The notes below the pieces were generated by a model. The model saw nothing but the letters and a program-made list of their open reading frames with translations, was not told the origin of the DNA and searched no databases. From NCBI RefSeq assembly GCF_900106955.1, contig NZ_FNNI01000005.1, forward strand, positions 124,001 to 188,000: a stretch of DNA of 64,000 nt. The letters are read 5' to 3'. Origin of the DNA: Aidingimonas halophila. Lineage in GTDB: Bacteria; Pseudomonadota; Gammaproteobacteria; Pseudomonadales; Halomonadaceae. This document shows, piece by piece, positions 37,188-46,289 of the stretch. The position numbers and the translations under genes are program-made. The number at the start of each line of letters is the position of its first letter. Position 1 is the first letter of the stretch.

Positions 37188-38257
37188 TGACTATCGGCAA
37201 TGATCTGAGCTCACAGTTTTCGCTGGATATGCAAGGTCTGGAGCGCATGAAGCAGAGTGCTCGGGATGCACCGCGACAGGAGATGGAGCAGGCCGCCAAG
37301 CAGTTCGAATCGATTCTGCTGCAGATGGTCATGAAAAGCATGCGTGACACGGTGCCTGAATCCGGCCTTTTAAGCAGCAAGCAGACGGAATTCTATACGC
37401 AGATGCTCGACCAGCAATGGTCGCAGCATCTGTCCGGCAAAGGACTCGGCGTGGCGGATCAGTTGGTCGAACAACTCGAGCAACGGGGCATGGTGCCTCC
37501 GGCCGACTCGGCAGACGGTGATGCCGAAAATGGTGGCGACGGTGATGATCTGATTGCCGGTATTCCTCGTGGTACCCCCCGAGTTCTGGGAATCGACGAG
37601 ACGTCGGATCAAGAGCCATCCGCGACGGTGAGCAGTGAGTCACGACTTGCTGACGAACTGGATGTTCGGCCGGCTGCATCGCAAGCAGAGAGTCGCAATG
37701 AGTCTGTGGCAACGGAAACCGAGTCACACAAACAGGCCTTCCTCAATGATCTGAAAGCGCCGGCCCAGGCCGCGAGTGACGAAACCGGGGTGCCGGCCGA
37801 CGTGATTCTGGCACAGGCCGCACTGGAAACTGGTTGGGGGCGTCGTGAGATCCCCACGGCTGACGGCGGCAACAGTCACAACCTGTTTGGTATCAAGGCC
37901 GGCAGCCAATGGGAGGGGAAAACCACCGATATCGCGACCACAGAGTATATCGACGGTCAGTCCCGCAGCGTGCGAGATCGCTTCCGTGTCTACGATGACT
38001 TCGAATCCGCCTTTACGGATTATGCGCGCTTGATAGGTGACAATCCGCGCTATGCCGGTGTATTGACGGCATCGTCACCTGAAGCGGCCGCCCGTGAGCT
38101 ACAGCAGGCGGGATATGCGACGGATCCCGCCTATGCGGACAAGCTGATTGCCGTCATGAATGGCTTCGACAGCGGTGCGGAAGGCAATGACGAGACCACC
38201 ACGACGGCCAGCCGGGCGTCTTTCTCCACCGAGCAGGTGCCTTCACGAATTTTCTGA
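37187..38257 (+). CDS. flgJ: Rod-capping protein and peptidoglycan hydrolase FlgJ
   Basis: 356 residues. The N-terminal rod-binding domain (about 25-100: QFESILLQMVMKSMRDTVPE) is joined by an acidic, probably disordered linker (105-185) to a glucosaminidase domain (190-335). The catalytic Glu214 sits in AQAALETGWGRREI. The protein caps the growing rod and opens the peptidoglycan for it. The bifunctional form is the one found in enterobacteria and pseudomonads. A few acidic residues and ESRLADELDV in the linker are not conserved features I recognise. Confidence 0.95.
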   Translation: MTIGNDLSSQFSLDMQGLERMKQSARDAPRQEMEQAAKQFESILLQMVMKSMRDTVPESGLLSSKQTEFYTQMLDQQWSQHLSGKGLGVADQLVEQLEQRGMVPPADSADGDAENGGDGDDLIAGIPRGTPRVLGIDETSDQEPSATVSSESRLADELDVRPAASQAESRNESVATETESHKQAFLNDLKAPAQAASDETGVPADVILAQAALETGWGRREIPTADGGNSHNLFGIKAGSQWEGKTTDIATTEYIDGQSRSVRDRFRVYDDFESAFTDYARLIGDNPRYAGVLTASSPEAAARELQQAGYATDPAYADKLIAVMNGFDSGAEGNDETTTTASRASFSTEQVPSRIF

Positions 38258-38287
38258 TTCAGTGGCCGCCATTTTGTATCGCCCCCC

Positions 38288-38314
38288 TCAAGTTTTTCGG
38301 TGATGGGTCGATAA
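38288..38314 (+). promoter_or_regulatory. Sigma-28 (FliA) promoter of flgKL
   Basis: TCAA, 15 bases, GTCGATAA: one mismatch from the FliA -10 consensus GCCGATAA. It lies 30 bases before the flgK ATG, in the 87-base flgJ-flgK gap. Confidence 0.78.
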
Positions 38315-38344
38315 CCTGAGTAGTATCGCCTGGGGAAGGGAATC

Positions 38345-40264
38345 ATGAGTATCTTTTCGATTGGGTTGAGTGGTCTGAATACGGCACAGCAAGCACTGTC
38401 GACCACCAGTAGCAACATCAGTAACGTCAATACCGAAGGTTACAATCGTCAGTTGACGCTGCTGGGAGAGAATGTCACCGGCGGTGGTGTCCAGGTCAAC
38501 GATGTTCAGCGGCAATTCGATGAATTCGTGGCCGGCCAGCTCAATGAGGCCAAGAGTGCGTCCAGCGCATTGGAAGCTTATGAAGGCCAGATCAGTCAAG
38601 TGGATGACTTGTTGGCGGATCGTGAAGCCGGTTTGTCGCCATTGATCCAGGACTTCTTCTCATCGATGGAAGATCTGGCGGGATCGCCTTCCGACCCGGC
38701 GGCGCGTCAGGGAGTCATGGGGAATGCCGATACGCTGGCGGCGCAGTTCCGGTCGTTCGATAGCTATCTCAACGATATGCAGTCAGGTATCAATGGACGT
38801 ATCGAGGATGCGGTCACGGAGTTGAACAACTCCGCCGAAGAGCTGGCCAGTCTTAACAAGGAAATCACTCTGGCCAGGGCCAAGAACGGTGAGGCACCCA
38901 ACGGTCTGCTCAACCAGCGCGATCAGTTGATCTCCGATATCAGCGAGATTGCCGACGTGGACGTGGTCAAGCAGGACGGCGACACCTACAACCTCACGAT
39001 CGGCAATGGGAAGTCTCTGGTCTCAGGCGATCGGGTCAACAAGCTCGAAACCATGAGTTCCAGCGCCGACCCCGAGCGTACGGTAGTGGGATATCGCGAC
39101 TCCGGGGGCAATCTTCAGGAACTCGATTCGGAGACCTTCGAAGAGGGGGAACTGGGTGGCTTGCTGCGCTTTCGCAATGAGTCGCTCGACAAGGTACAGA
39201 ATCAGATAGGGCAGTTGGCCATCAACATTGCCGCTGAATTCAACGATCAACAGCGTCAGGGCGTCGACCTCAACGGGGAACGGGGAGCAGACATGTTCTC
39301 CATGGCGGCTCCCAAGGCGATCGCTAACGACAACAACACCAGCGATGCCGGTATTGAGGCATCGTTTACCGATACGCGCCAGCTGACGACCGGCGATTAT
39401 GAAATTCAGTATGACGGTGATGACTATAGCGTCACGCGCCTGGATACCGGAAAAGATGTCGCTTTCGAGGAGGATGGTAATGACCTCACCTTTGATGGCG
39501 TTCAAGTGTCGCTCGATCAGGAGCCGGACGCGGGGGATCGTTTTCAGGTGCAACCGACTCGTGATGCCGCCGGCGGTATCGAGAACCTGATCAACGAAGG
39601 CGCGGATATCGCCGCCGGCCAGTTGTTGGCCGTCGAACCCGGAGCGGGAAATCAGGGCGAGCTTGCCGTCGATGAGATTCGTACGGAAGCGGGGTATAAC
39701 CTGCCTGACGACCCTCTTGAGATGACGGTGTCTGATACGGATGGCGATTCCTTTACCCTGGAGAATGCGTCCGATCCGGGTAATGACGCCTTGGGGACCG
39801 ATGTCCTTGTCAATGGTGAAGCCGTAGCAGACACGACGAGTGTCGAGCTTGAATCCGGCGATACCCTGACCATTGACGGTGTCAGCATGACGCTGGATGG
39901 CATGCCGGAGGTCGATGACTCGCTCGTCATGGGACAGGCCGCATCCGGCAGTGGCGATAACCGCAATGCACTGGCGATGCAGAACCTTCAGGATGAAGAT
40001 GTCGTTGGCAACCAGGCCAGTTTCAGTGAAGCCTACGCGTCGATGGTCAGCGACGTTGGCAATGACACCAATATCGCCCAGGTCAACCTGGATGCCCAGG
40101 AAGGGCTGACCGAACAACTCCGGGAGGTGCAGCAATCCGAATCCGGAGTCAACCTCGATGAGGAAGCTGCCAATCTGGTGCGTTACCAGCAGTTCTACCA
40201 GGCCAATGCCAAGGTCATCGAAACCGGCACGACCCTGATGGATACTATTCTCGGATTGCGCTGA
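38345..40264 (+). CDS. flgK: Hook-filament junction protein FlgK (HAP1)
   Basis: 639 residues. N-terminal FSIGLSGLNTAQQALSTTSS and NISNVNTEGYNRQ, and C-terminal VNLDEEAANLVRYQQFYQAN are diagnostic. The middle (about 320-560) is variable and very acidic, with repeated small beta modules. It is exported with FlgN help and caps the hook before filament growth. GGGAAGGG precedes the ATG, and a sigma-28 promoter lies just upstream. Confidence 0.95.
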   Translation: MSIFSIGLSGLNTAQQALSTTSSNISNVNTEGYNRQLTLLGENVTGGGVQVNDVQRQFDEFVAGQLNEAKSASSALEAYEGQISQVDDLLADREAGLSPLIQDFFSSMEDLAGSPSDPAARQGVMGNADTLAAQFRSFDSYLNDMQSGINGRIEDAVTELNNSAEELASLNKEITLARAKNGEAPNGLLNQRDQLISDISEIADVDVVKQDGDTYNLTIGNGKSLVSGDRVNKLETMSSSADPERTVVGYRDSGGNLQELDSETFEEGELGGLLRFRNESLDKVQNQIGQLAINIAAEFNDQQRQGVDLNGERGADMFSMAAPKAIANDNNTSDAGIEASFTDTRQLTTGDYEIQYDGDDYSVTRLDTGKDVAFEEDGNDLTFDGVQVSLDQEPDAGDRFQVQPTRDAAGGIENLINEGADIAAGQLLAVEPGAGNQGELAVDEIRTEAGYNLPDDPLEMTVSDTDGDSFTLENASDPGNDALGTDVLVNGEAVADTTSVELESGDTLTIDGVSMTLDGMPEVDDSLVMGQAASGSGDNRNALAMQNLQDEDVVGNQASFSEAYASMVSDVGNDTNIAQVNLDAQEGLTEQLREVQQSESGVNLDEEAANLVRYQQFYQANAKVIETGTTLMDTILGLR

Positions 40265-40291
40265 GCCGAATAAGTCAAGGAGACGAAGGGC

Positions 40292-41539
40292 ATGATGCGT
40301 ATCAGTAGCGTGACCATGTTCGAACAGGGCATGTCATCCATGAATCGCCAGCAGAGCGAATTCATGCAGGTCGGTCAGCAGATCGCCAGTGGACGCAAGG
40401 TCGTCAATCCATCCGATGATCCCCAGGCGGCATCGCGAGCGGTTGGGGTATCGCAGTCCCTGGCCGTGACCGAGCAGTATGCCGATGCACGGGTGTCGGC
40501 ACGCAACAGCCTCAGCCAGGAAGAGAGCGTCCTTGACAGTGTCAGCGATGCCATCAGCAGTGCCAAGACACTGATCGTGCAGGCCGGCAATGACACGCTC
40601 AGTGATGCCGACCGAGAATCCGTTTCCAGCGAATTGAAAGGCATTTATGAAACCCTGATCGGTCAAGCCAACAGCACCGACGGCAACGGACGCTACCTGT
40701 TCGGCGGCTACCAGGAATCGGATCCGCCCTATGTCAGCAGTGATGGTGAAGTGCGCTACGTCGGTGACGACCAGGTCAAGGAACAGCAGATCGATGCTTC
40801 GCGCAAGATGCCGTCCGGAGACAGTGGCGACGCGGTATTCAATAGTGTGCCGAACGGCGCGGGATACGTGGCGCGTGCCGATGACGGCAACATCGGTGAT
40901 GTGACCTTCAAGGGTCCCAACCGCGTGGATGCGACGGCCGACGGCTACGGTGAAGCCTACGACGTTGAGTTCTACGAGGATGGTGGGGAGATGCGTGTCG
41001 AGGTTCTCGATGAAGCTGGCGATCCCATGGAGCTCAACGAAACCGGGGATACGAGCCTCGCGTATTCGAGCCTCGAAAATGGTGATGTGCCGCTGTCGTT
41101 CGCAGGCCTGGAAATGACATTCAAGGGAGACGCTCCCGGAGACGGTGACAGCTTCCATGTCGCACCGGCGGAAGAGGGTAATACCAACTTGTTCAGGAGC
41201 ATGGAAGACGCCATCGCGGCATTGGAAAACGAGAATCAGACGCCGGCCGATGATGCCGCCTTGCGTAATACCTTGTCGAGCGTCAGCCGCGAGTTGGATA
41301 ACAGCCTCGACAATGTGTTGACGGTTCGTGCTTCCGTCGGGGCGCGCATCAATGAGCTCGATGTCGTCGATGCTGTCGGTGACAATCGGACATTGAGCTA
41401 CGAGAACAACATGTCCGAGCTCGTGGATCTCGACTACGCCGAAGCGATATCCGAGTACAGCCTGGCGCAAGTCGGACTTCAGGCATCACAGAAAGCGTTT
41501 GCCGACATCAATAGTCTGTCGTTGTTCGATCAGATCTGA
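40292..41539 (+). CDS. flgL: Hook-filament junction protein FlgL (HAP3)
   Basis: 415 residues, about 100 longer than E. coli FlgL (317) because of an acidic central insertion (about 155-310). The N-terminal RISSVTMFEQGMSSMNRQQS and C-terminal AISEYSLAQVGLQASQKAFA match the flagellin-like D0/D1 helices. ATG at 40292 or 40295 could start; AGGAG lies upstream. It is co-transcribed with flgK, 27 bases away, and is convergent with fliR. Confidence 0.93.
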   Translation: MMRISSVTMFEQGMSSMNRQQSEFMQVGQQIASGRKVVNPSDDPQAASRAVGVSQSLAVTEQYADARVSARNSLSQEESVLDSVSDAISSAKTLIVQAGNDTLSDADRESVSSELKGIYETLIGQANSTDGNGRYLFGGYQESDPPYVSSDGEVRYVGDDQVKEQQIDASRKMPSGDSGDAVFNSVPNGAGYVARADDGNIGDVTFKGPNRVDATADGYGEAYDVEFYEDGGEMRVEVLDEAGDPMELNETGDTSLAYSSLENGDVPLSFAGLEMTFKGDAPGDGDSFHVAPAEEGNTNLFRSMEDAIAALENENQTPADDAALRNTLSSVSRELDNSLDNVLTVRASVGARINELDVVDAVGDNRTLSYENNMSELVDLDYAEAISEYSLAQVGLQASQKAFADINSLSLFDQI

Positions 41540-41581
41540 GTAGTACAGGATAACGCGGGACATGGCAGGGAAGGGCTCCGT

Positions 41582-42388
41582 TTATCGGGGCCCTTGACCG
41601 TTCAGGGGTGCCATGGTGTCCAGCATGTCTCTCAGGAAGAAGAGCGTCTCACTGAAAAGCCCTTCGAGAAAGCGTTGATAGTCGGTCATCAAGACCATCA
41701 ACAGAATGACGCCTACCGTCAGTGACATGGGAAAGCCGATGTTGAATACCGTCAGCTGTGGTGCGGCGCGATTGAGAATTCCCAGAGACAGATTGATGAT
41801 CAGCAGGGCGCCGACCAGAGGGATGGCAAGCAGCATGCCTGACAGGAAAATGGTCGATCCGAATCGGGCGATCATCTCGAAGGCACCGGCATCGAAGCGT
41901 CCCATGCCGATCGGTAAGGTATCGAACGAGGTGGCTAGAATTTCGATGACGATGAGGTGGCCGTTCAGCGCCAGGAACATCAGCAGGGCGATCATGTAGA
42001 AGATACGGGACAGGACCATGGAGTTGGCCCCGGTATCAGGCGAAAAGAAGGTGGCAAAGGCTAGGCCCATCTGCAGCCCGATGAACTCGCCGGCCGCTTG
42101 AACGGCGGCGAACATGACACGCATCACGATACCGATCGATACACCGATGACGACCTGTTCGACCATGATGCCCAGCCCTGCCCAGGACATGATCGGTATC
42201 TCCGGCATGGAGGGCAGGGTCGGAGCGATGACGATGGCAAGCAACGCACCGAGCCCAATTTTGGCCTGATTCGGGACGCTGCTGTGCCCCCATAGCGGTG
42301 AGGCCATGAAGAATGCCGTAATGCGCGTAAATGGCCACAAGAAGGCGACCAGCCATGCCTGCAATTGTGCGAAGGTCACCTCGACCAT
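41582..42388 (-). CDS. fliR: Flagellar export gate protein FliR
   Basis: 268 residues with about six hydrophobic segments and the FliR-type start (FAQLQAWLVAFLWPFTRITA). QAAGEFIGLQMGLAFATFFS is a conserved loop. It forms the export gate core with FliP and FliQ in the inner membrane. It is the last gene of the fliFGHIJKLMNOPQR series, four bases after fliQ. flhB, the usual next gene, is absent; flgL follows tail to tail. Confidence 0.94.
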   Translation of the reverse strand: MVEVTFAQLQAWLVAFLWPFTRITAFFMASPLWGHSSVPNQAKIGLGALLAIVIAPTLPSMPEIPIMSWAGLGIMVEQVVIGVSIGIVMRVMFAAVQAAGEFIGLQMGLAFATFFSPDTGANSMVLSRIFYMIALLMFLALNGHLIVIEILATSFDTLPIGMGRFDAGAFEMIARFGSTIFLSGMLLAIPLVGALLIINLSLGILNRAAPQLTVFNIGFPMSLTVGVILLMVLMTDYQRFLEGLFSETLFFLRDMLDTMAPLNGQGPR

Positions 42389-42392
42389 GGCA

Positions 42393-42662
42393 CTAGCTGA
42401 TCATCGTGGGAATATTGGTGAACAGTTCCCGCGTGAAATCCGTGATCACTTTCAGTAGCCACGGACCCGCCACGGTGAGAGCGGCGAACACACCGATCAT
42501 CTTGGGTATGAAGGACAGCGTCATCTCGTTGATCTGAGTCGCGGCCTGGAACAGGCTGACCAACAAACCGATGGCGAGGGCTGTGAGAAGCAGTGGAGCC
42601 GCGAGAAATAGCGTGACACGCATGCCTTGATACGCCATGCCCATAACCATTTCCGGTGACAT
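42393..42662 (-). CDS. fliQ: Flagellar export gate protein FliQ
   Basis: 89 residues with two transmembrane helices (about 17-41 and 53-76), as in all FliQ proteins. TALAIGLLVSLFQAATQINE and LSFIPKMIGVF are conserved. Part of the FliPQR gate. A GAGG-type ribosome site lies upstream, and 79 bases separate it from fliP. Confidence 0.95.
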   Translation of the reverse strand: MSPEMVMGMAYQGMRVTLFLAAPLLLTALAIGLLVSLFQAATQINEMTLSFIPKMIGVFAALTVAGPWLLKVITDFTRELFTNIPTMIS

Positions 42663-42741
42663 TGTCGGACCTCCTCGGCGCGTTGCGCCTACCTGGTATC
42701 CGCGCGTAGCGATAGCGGATCATATATTGTCGTTAACGGGG

Positions 42742-43485
42742 TCATAAATAAAAGCTTTCCGCCAATGAGCCCACCAGCAACTGCCAGCCATCGACCAGAA
42801 CGAACAGCATCAACTTGAATGGCAGTGAAATTGTCGCCGGCGGTACCATCATCATGCCCAGGGACATCAAGACACTGGCGACGACCAGGTCGATGATCAA
42901 AAAAGGAATGAAGATGGTGAAGCCGATCTGAAAGGCGGTTTTCAGTTCGCTGGTAACGAACGAGGGGAGAAGCACTTGCAAGGGGACATCCTCGGGGCCT
43001 TGCATCTCGCCGGTATCGGACAGACGTGCGAAAAGCGCGAGATCCGGCTCCCGTGTCTGAGCCAGCATGAACTCCCGGAATGGCTGCACTCCGCGCTCCA
43101 GGAAGGTGTCAAAGTTGATCTCGTCATTGGAGAGTGGCTGCCAGGCGACCTCATAGACTTCAGCGAACACCGGCGACATGATGAACAGCGTCATGAAGAG
43201 CGCCAATCCCAGAATGACCTGATTGGGGGGCGTGGATTGCGTGCCCATGGCGGTTCGCAGCAAGCTCAGGACGATGATGATCCGTGTGAAACTCGTCATC
43301 ATCAACAGCATTGCCGGCAAGAATGCCATGGCACTGAGAAGCAACAGGGTCTGAAGCTGGATGGACCACTGTTGACCGCCGTCTTCCGTGGGTTGGCTGA
43401 CGATCCCGGGAATTTCCTGAGCCATGCCATGTGCCGGCAATAGCATGAGCAGTGCCGGCATCAGGATCGAGAATAGCGGCTTCAC
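42742..43485 (-). CDS. fliP: Flagellar export gate protein FliP
   Basis: 247 residues: a cleavable signal peptide (to about Ala22, GMA-QEI), then four transmembrane segments. [20 protein letters not shown] and [20 protein letters not shown] are signature stretches, and [17 protein letters not shown] ends the protein. It forms the central pore of the export gate. It overlaps fliO by four bases. Confidence 0.96.
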   Translation of the reverse strand: MKPLFSILMPALLMLLPAHGMAQEIPGIVSQPTEDGGQQWSIQLQTLLLLSAMAFLPAMLLMMTSFTRIIIVLSLLRTAMGTQSTPPNQVILGLALFMTLFIMSPVFAEVYEVAWQPLSNDEINFDTFLERGVQPFREFMLAQTREPDLALFARLSDTGEMQGPEDVPLQVLLPSFVTSELKTAFQIGFTIFIPFLIIDLVVASVLMSLGMMMVPPATISLPFKLMLFVLVDGWQLLVGSLAESFYL

Positions 43486-43982
43486 CGTTGACCTCGTGAA
43501 TTCCGTGATGACAGTCGCTCGCGAGTCGTGTCGCGCATCGCTCGTGCGAAACGGGAGGCAAAACCGTCATTGCCGTGTTCTCCCCCGGAGGCGTCGGGGG
43601 CGTCGTGGAGGTCTGCAGTGGGGGCCGGTAGGTCGTGAAGCTTGTTGACCTGCCCATTGCCAACACCCAAGACCAGCCAGGTATCCTCGACAGCAACAAT
43701 GACGACCCGCTCTTTTTGACCGACACCGACGCTACCCACGACCTGCAAGTGACGCCCACCGATATGACGGTGGCCGCCGAACCGCTTGAGCAAATAGCTG
43801 CATAACAGAATCAAGGCGATGACCAGTGCCAGGACGGCAGCCGTCTTGCCCAGTGCCGCCATGCTCAGCAATGCATCGCTACCCGATGCGACCGATTCCC
43901 AGTCGTTGGCAGAAAGTGCGTCGACCCCACTGGTATCGACGCTGGGTTGGCTCCCTTGTGATGCGGTGGACGGTTCGCTCAT
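43482..43982 (-). CDS. fliO: Flagellar biosynthesis protein FliO
   Basis: 166 residues. One transmembrane helix (about 43-64, [20 protein letters not shown]) separates a Ser/Asp-rich periplasmic segment from a small cytoplasmic domain ([20 protein letters not shown]). FliO assists FliP complex assembly. It overlaps fliN and fliP by four bases each. Confidence 0.9.
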   Translation of the reverse strand: MSEPSTASQGSQPSVDTSGVDALSANDWESVASGSDALLSMAALGKTAAVLALVIALILLCSYLLKRFGGHRHIGGRHLQVVGSVGVGQKERVVIVAVEDTWLVLGVGNGQVNKLHDLPAPTADLHDAPDASGGEHGNDGFASRFARAMRDTTRERLSSRNSRGQR

Positions 43983-44488
43983 CGGTTGAGTTTCTGGACA
44001 CGCTCGGATGGGGTGATGATCTCGGTGATACGAATGCCGTATTTGTCATCGACGACGACGACCTCGCCCTGGGCGATCAGGTAACCATTGATCAATATAT
44101 CCATGGGCTCACCGGCCAGCCCATCGAGTTCAATGACGGACCCCTGGGCCAGTTCCAGCAATTGCTTGATCGTGATGCGTGTCCGGCCGAGCTCGACAGT
44201 CAGCTTGACCGGGATATCCATGATCATTTCCAGATCACGCATGCCGCTGTTGCCGGAATCCTTGTCCAGTGGTTTGAAAACCTGGTCGCCGGCGGCTTGA
44301 GATGGTTGTGGAGTTTCTTCCTGAGGCGCGTCCTGCTCAGATGCCTGTTCAGCGGCCTCTTGTTCGGCAAGCGCCGCTGCCCAGGGATCCTCCTCGCCAC
44401 TATCGGCCCCTTGTTCCGCCATGGCGTCTGCCCAATCATCGTCCAGGTTGGGTTCGTCTTGGTTTTCGGGGTTTTTGGGATCAGTCAT
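43979..44488 (-). CDS. fliN: Flagellar C-ring protein FliN
   Basis: 169 residues from the ATG at 44488 (AAGGA seven bases upstream). An acidic, disordered N-terminus (1-80) precedes the SpoA domain (MRDLEMIMDIPVKLTVELGR, GEPMDILINGYLIAQGEVVV). It forms the bottom of the C ring, where CheY-P and FliH act. It overlaps fliM by eight bases. Its acidic extension is longer than in E. coli FliN (137 residues). Confidence 0.95.
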   Translation of the reverse strand: MTDPKNPENQDEPNLDDDWADAMAEQGADSGEEDPWAAALAEQEAAEQASEQDAPQEETPQPSQAAGDQVFKPLDKDSGNSGMRDLEMIMDIPVKLTVELGRTRITIKQLLELAQGSVIELDGLAGEPMDILINGYLIAQGEVVVVDDKYGIRITEIITPSERVQKLNR

Positions 44489-45533
44489 TGTCAGATTCCT
44501 TGGCTTGCGGCGTCGACTGTTTGACGAAGGTGTCCTGCTTGGCATGATGACCCGGTGCGTGGTCGATCAGCTGCTTGACTCGCAGAGCACGTTGCTCATT
44601 CTGGCTGCCGTAGTCGCAGTGCATGACAGGTACGCCATCGACGTTGGCTGTCACGTTTTCCGGCAGATCGATGGGAAGTACGTCCCCGACCTTGAGCGAC
44701 ATGACCTCACCGAGGGTCGAGGGGATGTCGACGAAATTCGCAATCAACTCGACATTGGATTGCTTGATTTCACCGGCCATGCGCTGTCCCCACTGACGGT
44801 CCTCCTCGGGATGACTGTCGGTAAGTGGGCCGGTCAACTGGTCGCGCAGTGGCTCGATCATCGAATACGGCATGCAGACCTGGAAGTAGCTGCTGAGATT
44901 GCCTACTTCCAGGTGGAACGTGCTGTTGACGACGATCTCGTTCGGTGAATTGGTAATATTGGCGAATTTGATCTGCATTTCCGAACGCACATACTCGATT
45001 TCGAGCGGATAGACGGACGTCCAGGCTTCCTGATAGCCGTCGATGGCAAGCTTGAGCATGCGCTGGATAATGCGCTGTTCGGTATGGGTGAATTCCCGTC
45101 CTTCCGATTTGGTCAGGAAGCGTCCATCGCCGCCAAAGAGGTTATCGACCACCATGAAAACCAGATTGGGCGGAAACAGCACAACCGCGGAGCCTCGTAG
45201 CGGTTTCATCGCAATCAGGTTAATGTTGGTCGGCACGGGAACATTACGTGCGAAATCGCTATAGCTCTGGTATCGCACGGTATCCACCGTGATATCGGCA
45301 CTGCGCCGCAACAGGTTGAAGAGGCTCATGCGGAAGTGGCGAGCGAAGCGCTCGTTAATGATATCCAACGCATGGAGTCGCTCGCGGATCACCCGGTGTT
45401 GCGTGGCAGGATCATAAGGCTTGATCCGAGAATCATCACCCTGGTCGGCGGCAGGGGCCGATTCTTCTTCGCCACTCACTCCCTTGAGGAGGGCGTCGAT
45501 TTCATCCTGCGATAGCAGATCGTCTTGGGACAT
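44481..45533 (-). CDS. fliM: Flagellar switch protein FliM
   Basis: 350 residues. The N-terminal peptide DLLSQDEIDALLKGVSG is the CheY-P binding motif. The middle CheC-like domain (NLFGGDGRF) binds FliG and the C-terminal SpoA domain pairs with FliN. It sets rotation direction. fliL lies 49 bases upstream. Confidence 0.96.
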   Translation of the reverse strand: MSQDDLLSQDEIDALLKGVSGEEESAPAADQGDDSRIKPYDPATQHRVIRERLHALDIINERFARHFRMSLFNLLRRSADITVDTVRYQSYSDFARNVPVPTNINLIAMKPLRGSAVVLFPPNLVFMVVDNLFGGDGRFLTKSEGREFTHTEQRIIQRMLKLAIDGYQEAWTSVYPLEIEYVRSEMQIKFANITNSPNEIVVNSTFHLEVGNLSSYFQVCMPYSMIEPLRDQLTGPLTDSHPEEDRQWGQRMAGEIKQSNVELIANFVDIPSTLGEVMSLKVGDVLPIDLPENVTANVDGVPVMHCDYGSQNEQRALRVKQLIDHAPGHHAKQDTFVKQSTPQAKESDND

Positions 45534-45582
45534 AGCGCTAGAGCACTTCCGTAGTCTTGGCCCGCCAGTCGTCGTATGACGT

Positions 45583-46080
45583 TTACTGGACGATGAATTC
45601 GGTATACAACACGTCGTCGATGGTCAGTGGCTCATCACTTCCCGCGATGGGACGGTCAAAGAGACTGATGATCTGGTCAGTCAGCGCATCTTTGCCTTCT
45701 GAAGATGTCAGTTCTTCAGCATTCTGGCTGGACATCAGTAGCAGAAGCCGACTGCGGACTTGCGGCATGTTTTCTTCAAGTGTCTCTTTCGTCGATTCGT
45801 CAGTCACCTGCAGTGACAGCCCGACATACAACAGACGCTGGTCGTATTCATCGCTTTGCAGATTGACCGTAAACGGTTCGATCTTCACATAGCTGGGCTT
45901 GGGTGTGGGCTGCTCCGTCTCTTGCTGCGTCTGCTGCTCACCCGTATCGCCACCACCGTCATCCAGAAGATAGTAGACGGCTGCCGAGCTTCCCATGGAT
46001 AGAAAAATGATCAGCAGGCCCAGTATCCACCAGGGTTTGCGTGTTCCGCTGCTACGTTGCTTTGCCATTACCTTCGCCAT
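45583..46080 (-). CDS. fliL: Flagellar basal-body-associated protein FliL
   Basis: 165 residues. A transmembrane helix (about 17-38) follows a basic N-terminus; a Gln/Thr/Glu-rich linker and a periplasmic FliL domain follow (FTVNLQSDEYDQRLLYVGLS, VRSRLLLLMSSQNAEEL). FliL encircles stator units and raises motor torque. An internal ATG four codons on could also be the start. A candidate sigma-28 promoter and a hairpin lie upstream (46141-46261). Confidence 0.92.
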   Translation of the reverse strand: MAKVMAKQRSSGTRKPWWILGLLIIFLSMGSSAAVYYLLDDGGGDTGEQQTQQETEQPTPKPSYVKIEPFTVNLQSDEYDQRLLYVGLSLQVTDESTKETLEENMPQVRSRLLLLMSSQNAEELTSSEGKDALTDQIISLFDRPIAGSDEPLTIDDVLYTEFIVQ

Positions 46081-46140
46081 TTTGCTTTCGGTCGGCCTCC
46101 AATCGGCCCTTGCGGTGTCGATCTGGAGGCAGTGAAAATT

Positions 46141-46165
46141 ATGGCGATAGCCAAGCCATCGCCAT
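46141..46165 (-). terminator. Hairpin with short T-tract between fliK and fliL
   Basis: An 8-bp perfect inverted repeat (ATGGCGAT/ATCGCCAT) around nine bases; on the minus strand it is followed by AATTTTC. It could be a weak terminator of the fliF-fliK unit or a structure in the fliL leader. The stem is modest and the T-tract short. Confidence 0.4.
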
Positions 46166-46234
46166 GGTTTGAAAAAGCCGGACTATCACGCTTATCTTCA
46201 CGCTTTGCGATGATTGTAACCGGCTCTGCTAGGG

Positions 46235-46261
46235 TTATCGGCGGATATTGGCAAGAATGTA
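46235..46261 (-). promoter_or_regulatory. Candidate sigma-28 (FliA) promoter upstream of fliL
   Basis: On the minus strand: TACA, 15 bases, GCCGATAA. The -10 is exact and the -35 has one mismatch from TAAA. It lies in the fliK-fliL gap and could add late expression to fliLMNOPQR, as the class 3 promoter of the Salmonella fliL operon does. Confidence 0.6.
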
Positions 46262-46289
46262 GGCTAGTGCCACCGGCCCATGGTTGAAT

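Noticed and set aside
39023-40135. 370-codon open frame on the minus strand opposite flgK
   Set aside because: Mirror of flgK codon bias; low-complexity translation without recognisable domain or ribosome binding site.
40334-41470. 378-codon open frame on the minus strand opposite flgL
   Set aside because: Same artefact: flgL fully explains the region and the antisense translation resembles no family.
41571-41595. 10-bp hairpin between flgL and fliR as bidirectional terminator
   Set aside because: No T-tract on either strand and it overlaps the end of fliR.
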